A stretch of 64,000 nucleotides of DNA from Acinetobacter marinus (GCF_900096915.1 NZ_FMYK01000003.1:1-64000); one strand, 5' to 3'; counted from the first letter of the stretch, positions 43,385-53,164 are shown. Numbers and translations: made by a program. Notes: generated by a model not told the origin, from the letters alone.

Positions 43385-44233
43385 ATGAAAACTGAAACGA
43401 CTGTACAAAGTTTAAATGCAGCGCTTGCGCCTGCACGTTTGGCACGTAAGACCATTGGCTTTGTGCCAACCATGGGGAATCTGCATCAAGGTCATCTCAA
43501 CTTGGTGCTCGAGGCAAAAAAACTCTGTGATATTGTGGTGGTCAGCATTTTTGTCAATCCGATCCAGTTTGGTCCGAATGAAGATTTTGACAATTATCCA
43601 CGCACGCTAGAGGCGGATAGCCAGCTTTTGGCAGAAGCAGGTTGCGACGTGCTGTTTGCGCCATCAGTACAACAGATGTATGGTGATCAACCACGTCGTA
43701 CTGCGGTGGTGGTCGGTGAAATTACCGATGTGCTGTGTGGTCGTTCTCGAGCAGGGCACTTTGATGGGGTAGCGACAGTCGTCACCAAGTTATTTCACAT
43801 TGTGCAACCTGATACCGCATTTTTTGGACAAAAAGACTGGCAACAGTTGGCGGTGATTCGTCAGATGACCCGTGATTTGAGTTTTCCAATTGATGTTGTC
43901 GGTGTGCCGATCGCGCGTGCGGAAGATGGTTTGGCGCTCAGTTCACGCAATGGCTATTTAACCGATTTACAGCGTAAAGTCGCACCAAAAATTTATCAAA
44001 GTTTGACTGATGCAGAACACGCATTACAGACACAAAGCAGCTTAGCCGATGCTTTGACGCAGTTGCGTGCCAGTCTGACTAAGGCAGGCTTTGAGATTGA
44101 TTATGTCGAAGCACTTAGCCCAGACTTGGCGCCAGTGACTGCTTTTGATCAAGATATTGTATTATTCGTGGCGGCAAAGCTCGGTGAAACACGATTGATC
44201 GATAATCTTTTGGTAAAATATACCGAGCACTGA
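43385..44233 (+). CDS. panC: Pantothenate synthetase
   Basis: 282-aa ligase. FVPTMGNLHQGHLNLV (HIGH-like), VVSIFVNPIQFGPNEDF, HFDGVATVVTKLF, DTAFFGQKDWQQL and LALSSRNGYL are characteristic. It condenses pantoate with beta-alanine using ATP. The stop of panB and this start nearly touch. coaBC, a later CoA gene, lies at the end of the window but is not linked. Confidence 0.97.
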   Translation: MKTETTVQSLNAALAPARLARKTIGFVPTMGNLHQGHLNLVLEAKKLCDIVVVSIFVNPIQFGPNEDFDNYPRTLEADSQLLAEAGCDVLFAPSVQQMYGDQPRRTAVVVGEITDVLCGRSRAGHFDGVATVVTKLFHIVQPDTAFFGQKDWQQLAVIRQMTRDLSFPIDVVGVPIARAEDGLALSSRNGYLTDLQRKVAPKIYQSLTDAEHALQTQSSLADALTQLRASLTKAGFEIDYVEALSPDLAPVTAFDQDIVLFVAAKLGETRLIDNLLVKYTEH

Positions 44234-44372
44234 TCTGTCATAAAATGGCGATGGATCATGCGCTATAATCAATGCATTGCTGATGTTGCTGGCTGTGCAT
44301 GTGCTTGTGAGCCATTTCTGCCAGAGAGCCATATCTATCAGAGAACTTATTGCGGATAAAATAGATCGTGCT

Positions 44373-45224
44373 ATGAAACAGATACTGCTGGTGACAGGAC
44401 GTTCAGGTTCAGGGAAAACCTCAACACTGCAAGTGCTTGAGGATTTGGGCTTTTATACCATTGATAATTTGCCGTTATCTTTAGTGCCTGAGATCGTCAA
44501 TAAGCTCAGTACCGATCCTGCTATGGATCAACTGGCGCTGGGTTTGGATATTCGCAACTTACAACCTGATCAGATTTCGATTGATGAAGTGCTCAGTGAA
44601 CTGCGCAAAATCGGTACGGTCGAGGTGTTATACTTAACGGCTCGAGAGGAAGTGCTGGTTTCTCGCTATGCTTCATCTCGCAGACCGCATCCTTTGGTGC
44701 ACCGTTTTGAATCTTTGACCGAATGTATTCGTGTTGAGGAAGAACTACTTTATCCAGTCTATCGCCGTGCAACACTGACCATTGATACCAGCAGTAAAAC
44801 GGTACATGAGCTACGTCATACTTTGTCAGTCAAGCTCGGTCAGGGCGATAAACTGGTAGTGATTTTACAATCCTTTGGATTTAAGCATGGCATTCCACTG
44901 GATGCAGATTATGTGTTTGATTTAAGACATTTAATTAATCCACATTGGGTCAATGAGTTGCGCAGTTATACGGGGCTGGATCAACAGATTCAAGACTTCT
45001 TATCCGCTGATGAGATGGTCAATGCCATGTATGATGATGTGCATCAATTTTTAGAAAAATGGTTGCCGATTTTTAGCCAAGGGCATCGTCACTTTATCAC
45101 GGTGTCTTTGGGTTGCACGGGCGGACAGCATCGCTCGGTATATTTTGTCGATAGACTTGCGAAAGCGCTTCAGGCAAAATGGTCGGTTCAGGTACTGCAT
45201 CGGGAAATGAAACACTGGTCATGA
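44373..45224 (+). CDS. rapZ: RNase adapter / nucleotide-binding protein RapZ
   Basis: The start at 44373 (MKQILLVTGRSGSGKTS) is the family start; the frame extends 32 codons upstream without support. 283 aa: Walker A GRSGSGKTS, DNLPLSLVPEIV, YLTAREEVLVSRYASSRRPHPL, and the C-terminal CTGGQHRSVYFVDRLA RNA-binding region. In E. coli RapZ guides RNase E to GlmZ. It overlaps the HPr-like gene by an ATGA. Confidence 0.95.
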   Translation: MKQILLVTGRSGSGKTSTLQVLEDLGFYTIDNLPLSLVPEIVNKLSTDPAMDQLALGLDIRNLQPDQISIDEVLSELRKIGTVEVLYLTAREEVLVSRYASSRRPHPLVHRFESLTECIRVEEELLYPVYRRATLTIDTSSKTVHELRHTLSVKLGQGDKLVVILQSFGFKHGIPLDADYVFDLRHLINPHWVNELRSYTGLDQQIQDFLSADEMVNAMYDDVHQFLEKWLPIFSQGHRHFITVSLGCTGGQHRSVYFVDRLAKALQAKWSVQVLHREMKHWS

Positions 45225-45490
45225 TCGACACGAGTTTAGACGTAATCAATAAATTGGGCTTACATGCGCGCGCTTCGGGAAAACTGATCGAGGTGACGAG
45301 TAAATATCGTGCCAATATTCAGTTGGGTAAAGGCAAAGAACTAATTGATGCCAAAAATATCATGTCCTTGCTGATGCTCGGTGCGGGTAAAGGCACGACC
45401 TTGCGCTTGGTAGTCGATGGTGCGGACGAAGAAAAAGCCTGTGAAGAAATCAAAGCACTTTTTGCTGCCAAATTTCATGAGGGCGAATAA
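45221..45490 (+). CDS. ptsO: HPr-family phosphocarrier NPr
   Basis: The ATG at 45221 overlaps the rapZ stop (ATGA); an earlier frame start lies within rapZ. 89 aa: INKLGLHARASGKLIEV contains the phosphorylatable His, and KNIMSLLMLGAGKGTTL the regulatory serine region. It probably acts in the nitrogen-type PTS with EIINtr and EIIANtr. ptsN is not in this window, although in E. coli it neighbours rapZ. Confidence 0.94.
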   Translation: MIDTSLDVINKLGLHARASGKLIEVTSKYRANIQLGKGKELIDAKNIMSLLMLGAGKGTTLRLVVDGADEEKACEEIKALFAAKFHEGE

Positions 45491-45492
45491 TC

Positions 45493-46026
45493 ATGGCTAA
45501 ACGTCAACGCCCGTATAGCGAAGGTGATTTTGAGGATTTGCTCGAAGGTCGAGCCAGTAAATCTGAACAGAAACGCCATGTACAACGCATGGCAGCACTT
45601 GCAGAACAACTGGCAGAATTGCCGAAAAAACAACTGCAAAAATTGCCTGTGGATGAACGCTTGGTTGATGCATTTTTAGAGTTGGAAAGTATCAGCTCTT
45701 TTGAAGCACGTCGCCGTCAGTTTCAACGCATTGGCAAACTACTTCGTAATGAAGACGAAACCATGTTGCTGAGTTTTCTTGTGCCAAAGCAGGGTGCAAA
45801 AAAGCAAGCACAATTGATGCGTTGGGTCGATCGCATTATTGAGCAAGGCGATGCTGCGATTCATGAGTTTTGCAAACAATACAACGCCGCAGAACGCCAT
45901 ACTTTAAGACAGCATGTGCTACGTTATCAACGTGATGCACAGCAAGGTGTCGATGAAGAGACGCTAAATGGTTTAAAGCAAAATATTATTAATTATGTAC
46001 AGCAAGTGGCGCTGATTTCTGAGTAA
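45493..46026 (+). CDS. darP: Ribosome-associated protein DarP (YjgA)
   Basis: 177-aa protein of the YjgA/DUF615 family. KSEQKRHVQRMAALAEQLAELPKKQLQKLPVDERLVDAFLE and RRRQFQRIGKLLRN are typical. DarP promotes late assembly of the 50S subunit. It begins 2 bp after the NPr gene and ends the rapZ-ptsO-darP operon before a terminator. Confidence 0.92.
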   Translation: MAKRQRPYSEGDFEDLLEGRASKSEQKRHVQRMAALAEQLAELPKKQLQKLPVDERLVDAFLELESISSFEARRRQFQRIGKLLRNEDETMLLSFLVPKQGAKKQAQLMRWVDRIIEQGDAAIHEFCKQYNAAERHTLRQHVLRYQRDAQQGVDEETLNGLKQNIINYVQQVALISE

Positions 46027-46060
46027 ATCTACCTACGCTGATTTGAATGCTCAACGCAAC

Positions 46061-46088
46061 ATAAACCCCGAATCATTTCGGGGTTTAT
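46061..46088. terminator. Rho-independent terminator after darP
   Basis: ATAAACCCCGAA and TTCGGGGTTTAT form a 12-bp hairpin with an A/T tail. Confidence 0.85.
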
Positions 46089-46232
46089 TGTTTCTGGATG
46101 CCCTTTTTCGGATCACATTTTATGGATTGATCTAAAGATGATGATCTCGATACCGACATCAATGTTTTGTTTTAGGCTGGTTTTTATAAATTAAATTTAA
46201 AAAAGAGTATAAATATATTTAAAATTTGTAAG

Positions 46233-46252
46233 TAAACCATTATCATTTGCCT
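46233..46252 (+). promoter_or_regulatory. Possible Fur box upstream of the TonB receptor gene
   Basis: TAAACCATTATCATTTGCC contains the ATTATCATT core of a Fur half-site about 23 bp before the receptor start. Only a partial match is seen, but the context (siderophore-type receptor) supports iron control. Confidence 0.4.
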
Positions 46253-46274
46253 TTTATTTCTTATTGGTGGGGCG

Positions 46275-48425
46275 ATGAAAAAACGACATTTCTTGATGAG
46301 TATGCTCTCTTTGAGCATTTCTGCTGTGACATATGCTGATGAAGATGCAAGCAGTAAAGTGCATCAATTGAGTCCGATTATCGTGATTGGTGTAGATCAA
46401 TTGGGTGAATATACAGTGGATGAAAATGCGAATGCCACTGGAATGGCGATTGCATTACAAGATACGCCGCAATCGATTTCTGTAGTGACTCAACAACAGA
46501 TGCGTGACCAAAATTTGTTTACAGTGGATAAAGTTTTGGACAATGTCATTGGCGTGAGTAAAATCTCTCAGGGTAATAATCCTGATACGTCATATACTTA
46601 CTACTATGCGCGTGGTCTGGAGATCACCAACTTTGTGGTCGATGGCACGCCGATGGATGTGGTGGGATTCTCAGGCGGACAGTATGCGACGCAAGGGATT
46701 GCCAATCTCAATACTTTGGCTTATGACAATATCACGGTCATTAAAGGTGCGGATGGTTTGATGACGGGTACGGGTAATCCCAGTGCAACGATTAACCTCA
46801 ACCGTAAGCGTCCACAAGCCACGCCTTTTGGGCAAGCGACCTTAGGGGCGGGCAGTTGGAATCGTTATAATGCCGAATTTGATGTGACTGGCGCCTTAAA
46901 TCAAGACAGTAGCCTTCGTGGGCGTTTTACCGCTGCCTACACCAATGATGATACGCAACAAGTGGATGCCAATAATCGCAACTTGGCGATCTATGCGATT
47001 GCGGAATACGACTTAACCGACAAGACCCTATTGTCTACAGGGATCGAGTACCAGAAGGTCGATGATGAGGGATCATCTGCGATTGCGGCGGATCGTCAAA
47101 ATGCTTTAGATGAGCCTACCCATTTCGATTATAAGGACAATAACTCTGCGCCTTGGGCTAAGCTCGACTTAGAGCGTTGGAATATCTTTGCCAATATTGA
47201 GCATCAATTCGACAATGATTGGAAAACCAAGTTTGAGTACAATTATTATCAAACTGAGCGAAATCAAGATATTGGCGCTTATGCGACCACGGTCTATGCC
47301 GATAACTCCAGCACCATGTTTTCATCGGATACCTTGTATCGCCCCAAAATGCATACCTTAAACTGGGTGTTAAATGGCGATTATGATTTGTTTGGACAAA
47401 ATCATGAGTTTTCTGTCGGTGCAAGTTATAACCATACCAAAAACCACTATCGAGATGCGGGCTGGTGGGCAGATTATCCAATTGATAATATTTATGATGT
47501 GGATCGGTCGAGTCTACCTTATCCAAAACCATCGGCAGATCTTTATGCGATGACCCGCTATGATATTGAGAATGTCGGCGCATTTCTCTCCACACGAATG
47601 AATTTGACCGATCAATTTCATGTGATTGCAGGTGGTCGGTTTAATGATTATAGCTACAAATATCAGGACAGTTACAGCCAAGTCAACAAAGATGATGATC
47701 GTTTTACCCCCTATTTCGGCTTAGTTTACGATCTGAGTGATGATCTTTCTGCCTATGCAAGTTGGACAGAAGTATATAATCCACAAGCCAACATGAAGGA
47801 TGTGAATGATCATGACATCAGCACACCGATGGAAGGCATCAATCAAGAGATTGGATTAAAATCGACATTATTCGACGGGCGTTTGACCGCTAATCTTGCC
47901 CATTACCGTGTCGAGCAAAATGATGTGGGCTTTCAAGTCTGGGCGCCAGATTGGTCTTCATCCTATTATGATTTAGTCGATCGAGAGGGGTATGGTTGGG
48001 AAGCGGAGCTCAATGGACGCATCAATGACGATTGGCAACTGCATGCGGGTTATAGCTATACCAAGCTCGATTATGATTCACAAGACACCCGTAACTACGA
48101 TAAGTTCCAACCTCAGCCGAAGCATATGGTGAAATTATTTAGCAATTATAATTTACCCTTTGATGCGCAAAAGTGGACAGTCGGCGCTGGACTACGTTGG
48201 CAAAGTAAAACATTTGATTGTCGCTACTCGACCTGCAATAAATACAGCACGCAATACAGCTATACGGTGGCGGACGTGATGTTGCGCTATCAGGTGAATG
48301 ATGCCCTCGATGCCACATTGAATATCGATAATATCTTTAATGAAAAATATCATATCGATCCGACCACACATGCCTACGGGTCGACACGTAATACCATGTT
48401 TACCGTCAGATATAAGTTCCTTTAA
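46275..48425 (+). CDS. TonB-dependent siderophore-type receptor
   Basis: 716-aa outer-membrane protein. The signal peptide ends around VTYADE. An N-terminal plug includes MAIALQDTPQSISVVTQQQMRDQNLFTVDKVLD and TVIKGADGLMTGTGNPSATINLNRKRP, the mark of siderophore receptors of the FpvA/FhuE type. The beta barrel ends in FTVRYKFL, with the terminal aromatic needed for Bam insertion. Substrate is unknown, probably a ferric hydroxamate or related siderophore. No exchange or synthesis genes adjoin. Confidence 0.93.
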   Translation: MKKRHFLMSMLSLSISAVTYADEDASSKVHQLSPIIVIGVDQLGEYTVDENANATGMAIALQDTPQSISVVTQQQMRDQNLFTVDKVLDNVIGVSKISQGNNPDTSYTYYYARGLEITNFVVDGTPMDVVGFSGGQYATQGIANLNTLAYDNITVIKGADGLMTGTGNPSATINLNRKRPQATPFGQATLGAGSWNRYNAEFDVTGALNQDSSLRGRFTAAYTNDDTQQVDANNRNLAIYAIAEYDLTDKTLLSTGIEYQKVDDEGSSAIAADRQNALDEPTHFDYKDNNSAPWAKLDLERWNIFANIEHQFDNDWKTKFEYNYYQTERNQDIGAYATTVYADNSSTMFSSDTLYRPKMHTLNWVLNGDYDLFGQNHEFSVGASYNHTKNHYRDAGWWADYPIDNIYDVDRSSLPYPKPSADLYAMTRYDIENVGAFLSTRMNLTDQFHVIAGGRFNDYSYKYQDSYSQVNKDDDRFTPYFGLVYDLSDDLSAYASWTEVYNPQANMKDVNDHDISTPMEGINQEIGLKSTLFDGRLTANLAHYRVEQNDVGFQVWAPDWSSSYYDLVDREGYGWEAELNGRINDDWQLHAGYSYTKLDYDSQDTRNYDKFQPQPKHMVKLFSNYNLPFDAQKWTVGAGLRWQSKTFDCRYSTCNKYSTQYSYTVADVMLRYQVNDALDATLNIDNIFNEKYHIDPTTHAYGSTRNTMFTVRYKFL

Positions 48426-48444
48426 TATTTGACCTAGGCTAAAA

Positions 48445-48476
48445 CAATAAACCCCGCATGACGTCGGGGTTTATTG
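48445..48476. terminator. Bidirectional terminator after the receptor gene
   Basis: CAATAAACCCCG and CGGGGTTTATTG form a 12-bp hairpin between convergent genes. Confidence 0.87.
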
Positions 48477-48515
48477 CATTTGGATGATTAAAAACGTTTA
48501 AATTATTTTCGAAGA

Positions 48516-50174
48516 TTATTCACCAAACTCAGCTTCGGCACGTTCCTTTGCCCAGTCTCGAAGGATAAATTTTTGTAATTTTCCTGTCGAGGTTTTTGGG
48601 ATCTCGGTGATCACGATCTCTTTGGGCACTTTAAAGCGAGCCAATTCATTGCGACAGTGCACAAGCAAATCCTCTACGTTCACGTCCACGCCTTGCTTTA
48701 ACTCGATAAAAGCACAAGGCACTTCTTGCCATTTTGGATCAGGCTTGGCAACCACGGCAGCCGTCATCACCGCAGGATGGCGATAGAGCACTTCCTCAAC
48801 CTCCAGCGAGGAGATGTTTTCACCGCCTGAGATGATGACATCTTTAGAGCGATCGGTGATTTTGGCATAGCCATCAGGCTGACAGACCGCCAAATCACCT
48901 GTATGAAACCAACCACCTGCAAAGGCTTCAGCGGTCGCTTCAGGATTTTTGAGATAGCCTTTCATGACGATATTGCCACGGAACATGATTTCGCCCATGG
49001 TTTCCCCATCATGCGCTACAGGCTGTAATGTGTCAGGGTCTAGCACTTTCATGCCATCTTGCAATGGGTAGGGCACGCCCTGACGGGAATGCAGTTTGGC
49101 TTGTTCTTGGATGGATAAATCACTCCAGCCCGCCTGTGACGCACACAGTGCCGAAGGTCCATAAGTTTCGGTGAGTCCATAGACGTGCGTGACGTTGATA
49201 CCGAGATTACGCATACCTTCGATAATTGCAGCAGGTGGCGCAGCACCAGCGACCATCACTTCGACAGCATGTTGAATATTAATTTGTTGATCTTTCGGGG
49301 CGTTGATGAGCATCGACAGCACGATCGGCGCACCGCAGAAATAATCCACTTGATGGCGTTCAATTAACTGGAAAATCAGTGCAGGATCGATTTTTCTTAG
49401 ACAAATATTGGTACCGCCATTGGCAGCCATCGTCCATGCGAAGCACCAGCCATTACAATGAAAAAGTGGCAATGTCCACAGGTAGGTAGCACGTGGTGTC
49501 ATACCGCAAGCGATAATATTACTGGCGGCATTGATGTATGCGCCACGATGATGATAGACCACACCTTTAGGATTGCCAGTCGTGCCAGAGGTGTAATTCA
49601 GGCTAATTGCATCCCATTCATCGGACGGCAGTTGCCATTCAAAGTTGGTATCACCGCCCGCTATCCATGCTTCAAACTCAAACTGACCAATCGCAATTTG
49701 CTCTCCGTCAAATTCTGCATCAAAGACATCAATCACCACGATTTTTTGCTCAGGTTGACGTTCTGCAACAATCGCCAAGGCATCAACGGCGACTTGGCGA
49801 AATTCGGGATCGACCAATAGCACTTTAGATTCGGCATGTTCTAGCATAAACGCTAAGGTTTTGGCATCTAATCTGGTGTTTAAGGTATTGAGCACCGCAC
49901 CAATCATTGGCACGGCAAAATGTGCTTCAATCATTGCTGGGACGTTGGCAAGCAGTACCGAGACCGTATCATTTTTCTCAATGCCGAGCTTTTTCAGCTG
50001 GCTGGCAAATTGTCGGCAACGCTGATAGGTCTGACGCCATGAGATCTGACGCTCGCCGTGAATAATCGCATCTTGATCAGGATAAATATACGCAGCACGC
50101 TCTAAATAGCGCAGCGGAGAGAGTGCAACAAAGTTGGCAGGAGTTTTCGGCAATTCATCATAAGCCTTGACCAT
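48516..50174 (-). CDS. AMP-dependent fatty-acyl/acyl-CoA synthetase
   Basis: The start at 50174 (MVKAYDELPKTPANFVALSPLRYLERAA) has AAAGGAA upstream. 552 aa: P-loop YTSGTTGNPKGVVYHHRG, YGLTETYGPSA, GDLAVCQPDGYAKITDRSKDVIISGGENISS, and the C-terminal PKTSTGKLQKFILR with the acylation lysine. It activates a carboxylic acid to its CoA ester. The closest group is the medium-chain/3-methylmercaptopropionyl-type ligases, but the substrate is not certain. It stands alone. Confidence 0.92.
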   Translation of the reverse strand: MVKAYDELPKTPANFVALSPLRYLERAAYIYPDQDAIIHGERQISWRQTYQRCRQFASQLKKLGIEKNDTVSVLLANVPAMIEAHFAVPMIGAVLNTLNTRLDAKTLAFMLEHAESKVLLVDPEFRQVAVDALAIVAERQPEQKIVVIDVFDAEFDGEQIAIGQFEFEAWIAGGDTNFEWQLPSDEWDAISLNYTSGTTGNPKGVVYHHRGAYINAASNIIACGMTPRATYLWTLPLFHCNGWCFAWTMAANGGTNICLRKIDPALIFQLIERHQVDYFCGAPIVLSMLINAPKDQQINIQHAVEVMVAGAAPPAAIIEGMRNLGINVTHVYGLTETYGPSALCASQAGWSDLSIQEQAKLHSRQGVPYPLQDGMKVLDPDTLQPVAHDGETMGEIMFRGNIVMKGYLKNPEATAEAFAGGWFHTGDLAVCQPDGYAKITDRSKDVIISGGENISSLEVEEVLYRHPAVMTAAVVAKPDPKWQEVPCAFIELKQGVDVNVEDLLVHCRNELARFKVPKEIVITEIPKTSTGKLQKFILRDWAKERAEAEFGE

Positions 50175-50398
50175 TACGATTCCTTTGAGTGGTTTTTTAT
50201 CATCGTGTTCAGGGTAAAAGTAAGCGGGCAATTACTCACTGCGACTTTAGTCGAGGAAAAACTGATCAGTTTTGTGATTGTGTGGGGTACATCACAACGA
50301 GTTGCGGTGAATCAGTTGATAGGGTTATTTTTAGCAAGTTGTTATCAACCTGCCAAGTCGGGACTTGTTGAATCCATGGTGAGATTGCTACCATGCGC

Positions 50399-50685
50399 TT
50401 AGGGTCTGTTGACATTTCAACCATGCATTGCGTTATCAGCTAAAACCTGAGGAGCACTGCTCCGTAAGGCGAGACATGAAACGAAGGGAATGGTCACTCC
50501 CTTGCCAAGTTTCATAACGAAGTTTATGGCAGTTTTAGCGATAACCTTTCAGGACTAGGATGTTTTTTGACGCTACGTCGTTAGGAACGAGTTATTTAGA
50601 ATGACTAAACTTCCTCATTCCTGCCTTGTATCGCCTAAAAAACATCCGTAGTCGCAAGCATCTGTGAAATGTCAATAGACCCTAA
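50399..50685. mobile_element. MITE-like element with 21-bp terminal inverted repeats
   Basis: The ends read TTAGGGTCTGTTGACATTTCA (positions 50399-50419) and, inverted, the same with one mismatch (G to A at the tenth base, 50665-50685). The 287-bp body has no coding frame. It is full of nested inverted repeats: GTTATCAGCTAAAAC pairs with GTTTTAGCGATAAC, and GGATGTTTTTT with AAAAAACATCC. A target duplication is not evident. It sits upstream of ridA and could affect its expression. The remaining gap bases (50175-50398) hold nothing recognised. Confidence 0.75.
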
Positions 50686-50718
50686 TGACAATTGATTGAA
50701 TAAGTGGACTTTTCCAAG

Positions 50719-51075
50719 ATGACAGTACAACGCTTACACGTTTCAAAACGCTTTTCTGAAGTGGCGGTTTCGGGCAATTTGGTGCATCTCGCAGGGCAGT
50801 TGGCGACGGATTTTGATTTAGACATCACAGGGCAGACGCAGCAAACTTTGGATTTAATTGATCAGTTTCTTGCCGATGCAGGCACGGATAAAAGCAACAT
50901 TCTATCGGTCACGATATATCTCAAAGATATTGAGCGAGATTATGCGCCGTTTAATGCGGTTTGGGATGCATGGGTGGCTAATATTGAGGCATTACCACGC
51001 ACCTGTGTTGAAGCCAAACTCTATGATCCAAAGGTCTTGGTAGAGCTTACTGTGGTGGCGGTGAAGTCAGCTTAA
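50719..51075 (+). CDS. ridA: RidA/YjgF family enamine/imine deaminase
   Basis: The ATG at 50719 was chosen; a GTG five codons upstream is possible. 118 aa: FSEVAVSGNLVHLAGQLATDF, ILSVTIYLKDIERDYAPFNAVWDAWV, PRTCVEAKLYDPKVLVELTVVAV, with the conserved Arg and Glu of the active cleft. RidA deaminates reactive 2-aminoacrylate and other imines. It begins just after the MITE-like element and converges on the LysR gene 18 bp away. It may be one member of the detoxification cluster. Confidence 0.9.
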   Translation: MTVQRLHVSKRFSEVAVSGNLVHLAGQLATDFDLDITGQTQQTLDLIDQFLADAGTDKSNILSVTIYLKDIERDYAPFNAVWDAWVANIEALPRTCVEAKLYDPKVLVELTVVAVKSA

Positions 51076-51093
51076 CAGTTTAGCCAATCTGCA

Positions 51094-51990
51094 TCAGCTA
51101 ATCCGTTCCAGTAAAAAATCAATCAGCACACGGATGCGCTGTGCTTTTTGGCTATCCTGTAGGTAGTATAAATATACCGCAGGATAGGTACGCCAATACT
51201 TCTCCAATACAGGAATAAACTGGGCTTGATCAGCTAAACGGGCATGCACGGGGGTAAAGAGTCTGCCAATGCCCAAACCTTGGCGCACGCCATCTGCCAT
51301 GACATCTATATCATTGGTGACGATGCTATTTGGCATTTCTATGGTCAATTCTTGATTATTTTGAGAGAGGATTAAGGGCAAAATGCGTTTTGCACTGATG
51401 AAACGATACCCAATGAGTTTGTGTTGATGCAGATCGGCAGGTGAATGTGGCACACCATATTGATCGATGTAGCCTTGCGACACATATAAACCCTCTCGAA
51501 ATGGTGAAGCCAATTGTCGGGCAACCACACCATCCTCCAGTTTATCGCCAAAGCGAATCCCCAGATGATAGCCATCACTGAGTAAATCTACTTCGCCATC
51601 AAAGACTGAAATTTCCAGTTCAATGTCGGGATAGCGCTGATGAAACTCGGCAAGATAAGGCTGGATATAACAAATATAAGCAAAGCGTGCGACGGTAATG
51701 CGCACATGTCCAAATGGTCTATTGCCTAAGTCCTGCACGCTTTCCACCGCATGCGCCTGAGATTCAACAATGCCTTGGGTCTGATTTAGCAGGAGCTGAC
51801 CTGCTTCGGTCAGTTCCATCTGTCGTGTGGTGCGGTTAAATAATAGTAAGCCAATATGGTCTTCAAGTAACTTCAATGACTTACTGACGGCAGGTGCGCC
51901 GATACCAAGCTGGCGTGCAGCTGCAGAAATATTGCCTTGCGCAACGATGCTATGAAAAACGTGTAATTGTCCATAAATAGCACTATTCAT
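51094..51990 (-). CDS. LysR-family transcriptional regulator
   Basis: 298-aa protein. The N-terminal winged HTH (LHVFHSIVAQGNISAAARQLGIGAPAVSKSLKLLEDHIGLLLFNRTTRQMELTEAG) is canonical. The periplasmic-binding-like effector domain follows from about residue 90. It is divergent from the aldo/keto reductase gene. The intergenic TTTTTCCA-N3-TGGAAAAA palindrome (52043-52061) is a probable LysR site, and a closely related site also precedes the NAD(P)H oxidoreductase gene at 55416. Confidence 0.93.
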   Translation of the reverse strand: MNSAIYGQLHVFHSIVAQGNISAAARQLGIGAPAVSKSLKLLEDHIGLLLFNRTTRQMELTEAGQLLLNQTQGIVESQAHAVESVQDLGNRPFGHVRITVARFAYICYIQPYLAEFHQRYPDIELEISVFDGEVDLLSDGYHLGIRFGDKLEDGVVARQLASPFREGLYVSQGYIDQYGVPHSPADLHQHKLIGYRFISAKRILPLILSQNNQELTIEMPNSIVTNDIDVMADGVRQGLGIGRLFTPVHARLADQAQFIPVLEKYWRTYPAVYLYYLQDSQKAQRIRVLIDFLLERIS

Positions 51991-52042
51991 GATGATTCAT
52001 CCATATGCTTTATCCATATAATTTTGCCTAATCAATTGTTAT

Positions 52043-52086
52043 TTTTTCCATTTTGGAAAAAGTTATTTTACCGATCATTGTCTAAA
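52043..52086 (+). promoter_or_regulatory. LysR-type palindrome and promoter element upstream of the aldo/keto reductase
   Basis: TTTTTCCA-TTT-TGGAAAAA (52043-52061) is a perfect 8-bp inverted repeat, followed by AGTTATTTTAC and GTCTAAA (52080-52086). The same arrangement with the same spacing recurs at 55308-55349. Confidence 0.7.
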
Positions 52087-52216
52087 CAAGAAAGAAAAAA
52101 GCGCATAAACTCTAGTTATTCAATCAGTCGCAGCCAAATTAACCGAAGTGGCGCAGGTGATGTGACATATCGTCGGCAAGACATGATTCAAACTCAGAAT
52201 ACAAAAGGATGATGCT

Positions 52217-53164
52217 ATGAAAAACTTTCCAAAAATCGCACTCGGCACATGGGCATGGGGCACAGGTGCAGCAGGTGGCGATCAAGTCTTTGGACATCAG
52301 CTCGGTCAAGAAGAACTGACTCCCGTGTTTCAGCAAGCGATGGCAGCAGGGCTTAATCTTTGGGATACCGCCTCTGTCTATGGTATGGGTTCATCCGAAG
52401 CCTTGTTAGGCGAATTTGTGCGTACTGTGCCACGTGATCAAATCTTAGTATCGACCAAATTCACCCCGCAGATGGCTGATAAGGCGTCTAAAACCCCAGT
52501 GACCGATTTGGTGGATGCAAGTCTTGAGCGTTTGGGTGTTGATGCGATTGATATGTATTGGATACATAATCCGACGGATTTTAACCGTTGGACGGATGAG
52601 CTGATTACTTTGCTTGATTCAGGCAAGATTTTGCAGGTTGGCATTTCAAATCACAACTTAGAACAAATTAAAACCATTGATACTGCGCTCAAAGCTGCAG
52701 GACATCGACTGGCTGCGGTACAAAATCACTATAGTTTGCTCTACCGTGCTTCTGAGCAGGCAGGTGTTTTAGATTACTGTAAAGAAAATGACATCATCTT
52801 CTTTGCCTACATGGTCTTAGAGCAAGGTGCGTTATCAGGCAAATATAACCCTGAACACCCAATGCCTGAAGGCAGTGGGCGTGGTGATAGCTATAATGGT
52901 GTATTGGCACAGCTCGAAACGCTGACCAATAAAATGCGTGACATTGGTCAAGACAAAAATGCCTCGGTTGCACAGATTGGCATTGCTTGGGCGATCGCCA
53001 AAGGGACTTTGCCTATTATCGGGGTGTCTAAAGCGGCGCAGGCGGAAGATGTTGCACATGCTGCAACAGTGCGCTTATCCGATGCCGAAGTGGCAGAACT
53101 TGAGCAACTTGCAGAAAAAACGGGTGTCGACACACGTGGTGCATGGGAAAATAAAATGATCTAA
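52217..53164 (+). CDS. Aldo/keto reductase
   Basis: 315-aa (beta/alpha)8 oxidoreductase. LWDTASVYGMGSSEALLG holds the catalytic Asp and Tyr, VSTKFTPQ the Lys, DMYWIHNPTDF the His, and LPIIGVSKAAQAEDV the NADPH-binding loop. It would reduce aldehydes, ketones or quinone-like compounds. AGGATGATGCT precedes the ATG. It opens the plus-strand redox cluster and is probably controlled by the divergent LysR protein. Confidence 0.93.
   Translation: MKNFPKIALGTWAWGTGAAGGDQVFGHQLGQEELTPVFQQAMAAGLNLWDTASVYGMGSSEALLGEFVRTVPRDQILVSTKFTPQMADKASKTPVTDLVDASLERLGVDAIDMYWIHNPTDFNRWTDELITLLDSGKILQVGISNHNLEQIKTIDTALKAAGHRLAAVQNHYSLLYRASEQAGVLDYCKENDIIFFAYMVLEQGALSGKYNPEHPMPEGSGRGDSYNGVLAQLETLTNKMRDIGQDKNASVAQIGIAWAIAKGTLPIIGVSKAAQAEDVAHAATVRLSDAEVAELEQLAEKTGVDTRGAWENKMI

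Noticed and set aside
47158..47595. 145-aa minus-strand frame inside the TonB receptor gene
   Set aside because: Antisense shadow of a well-supported receptor with signal peptide, plug and terminal aromatic residue.
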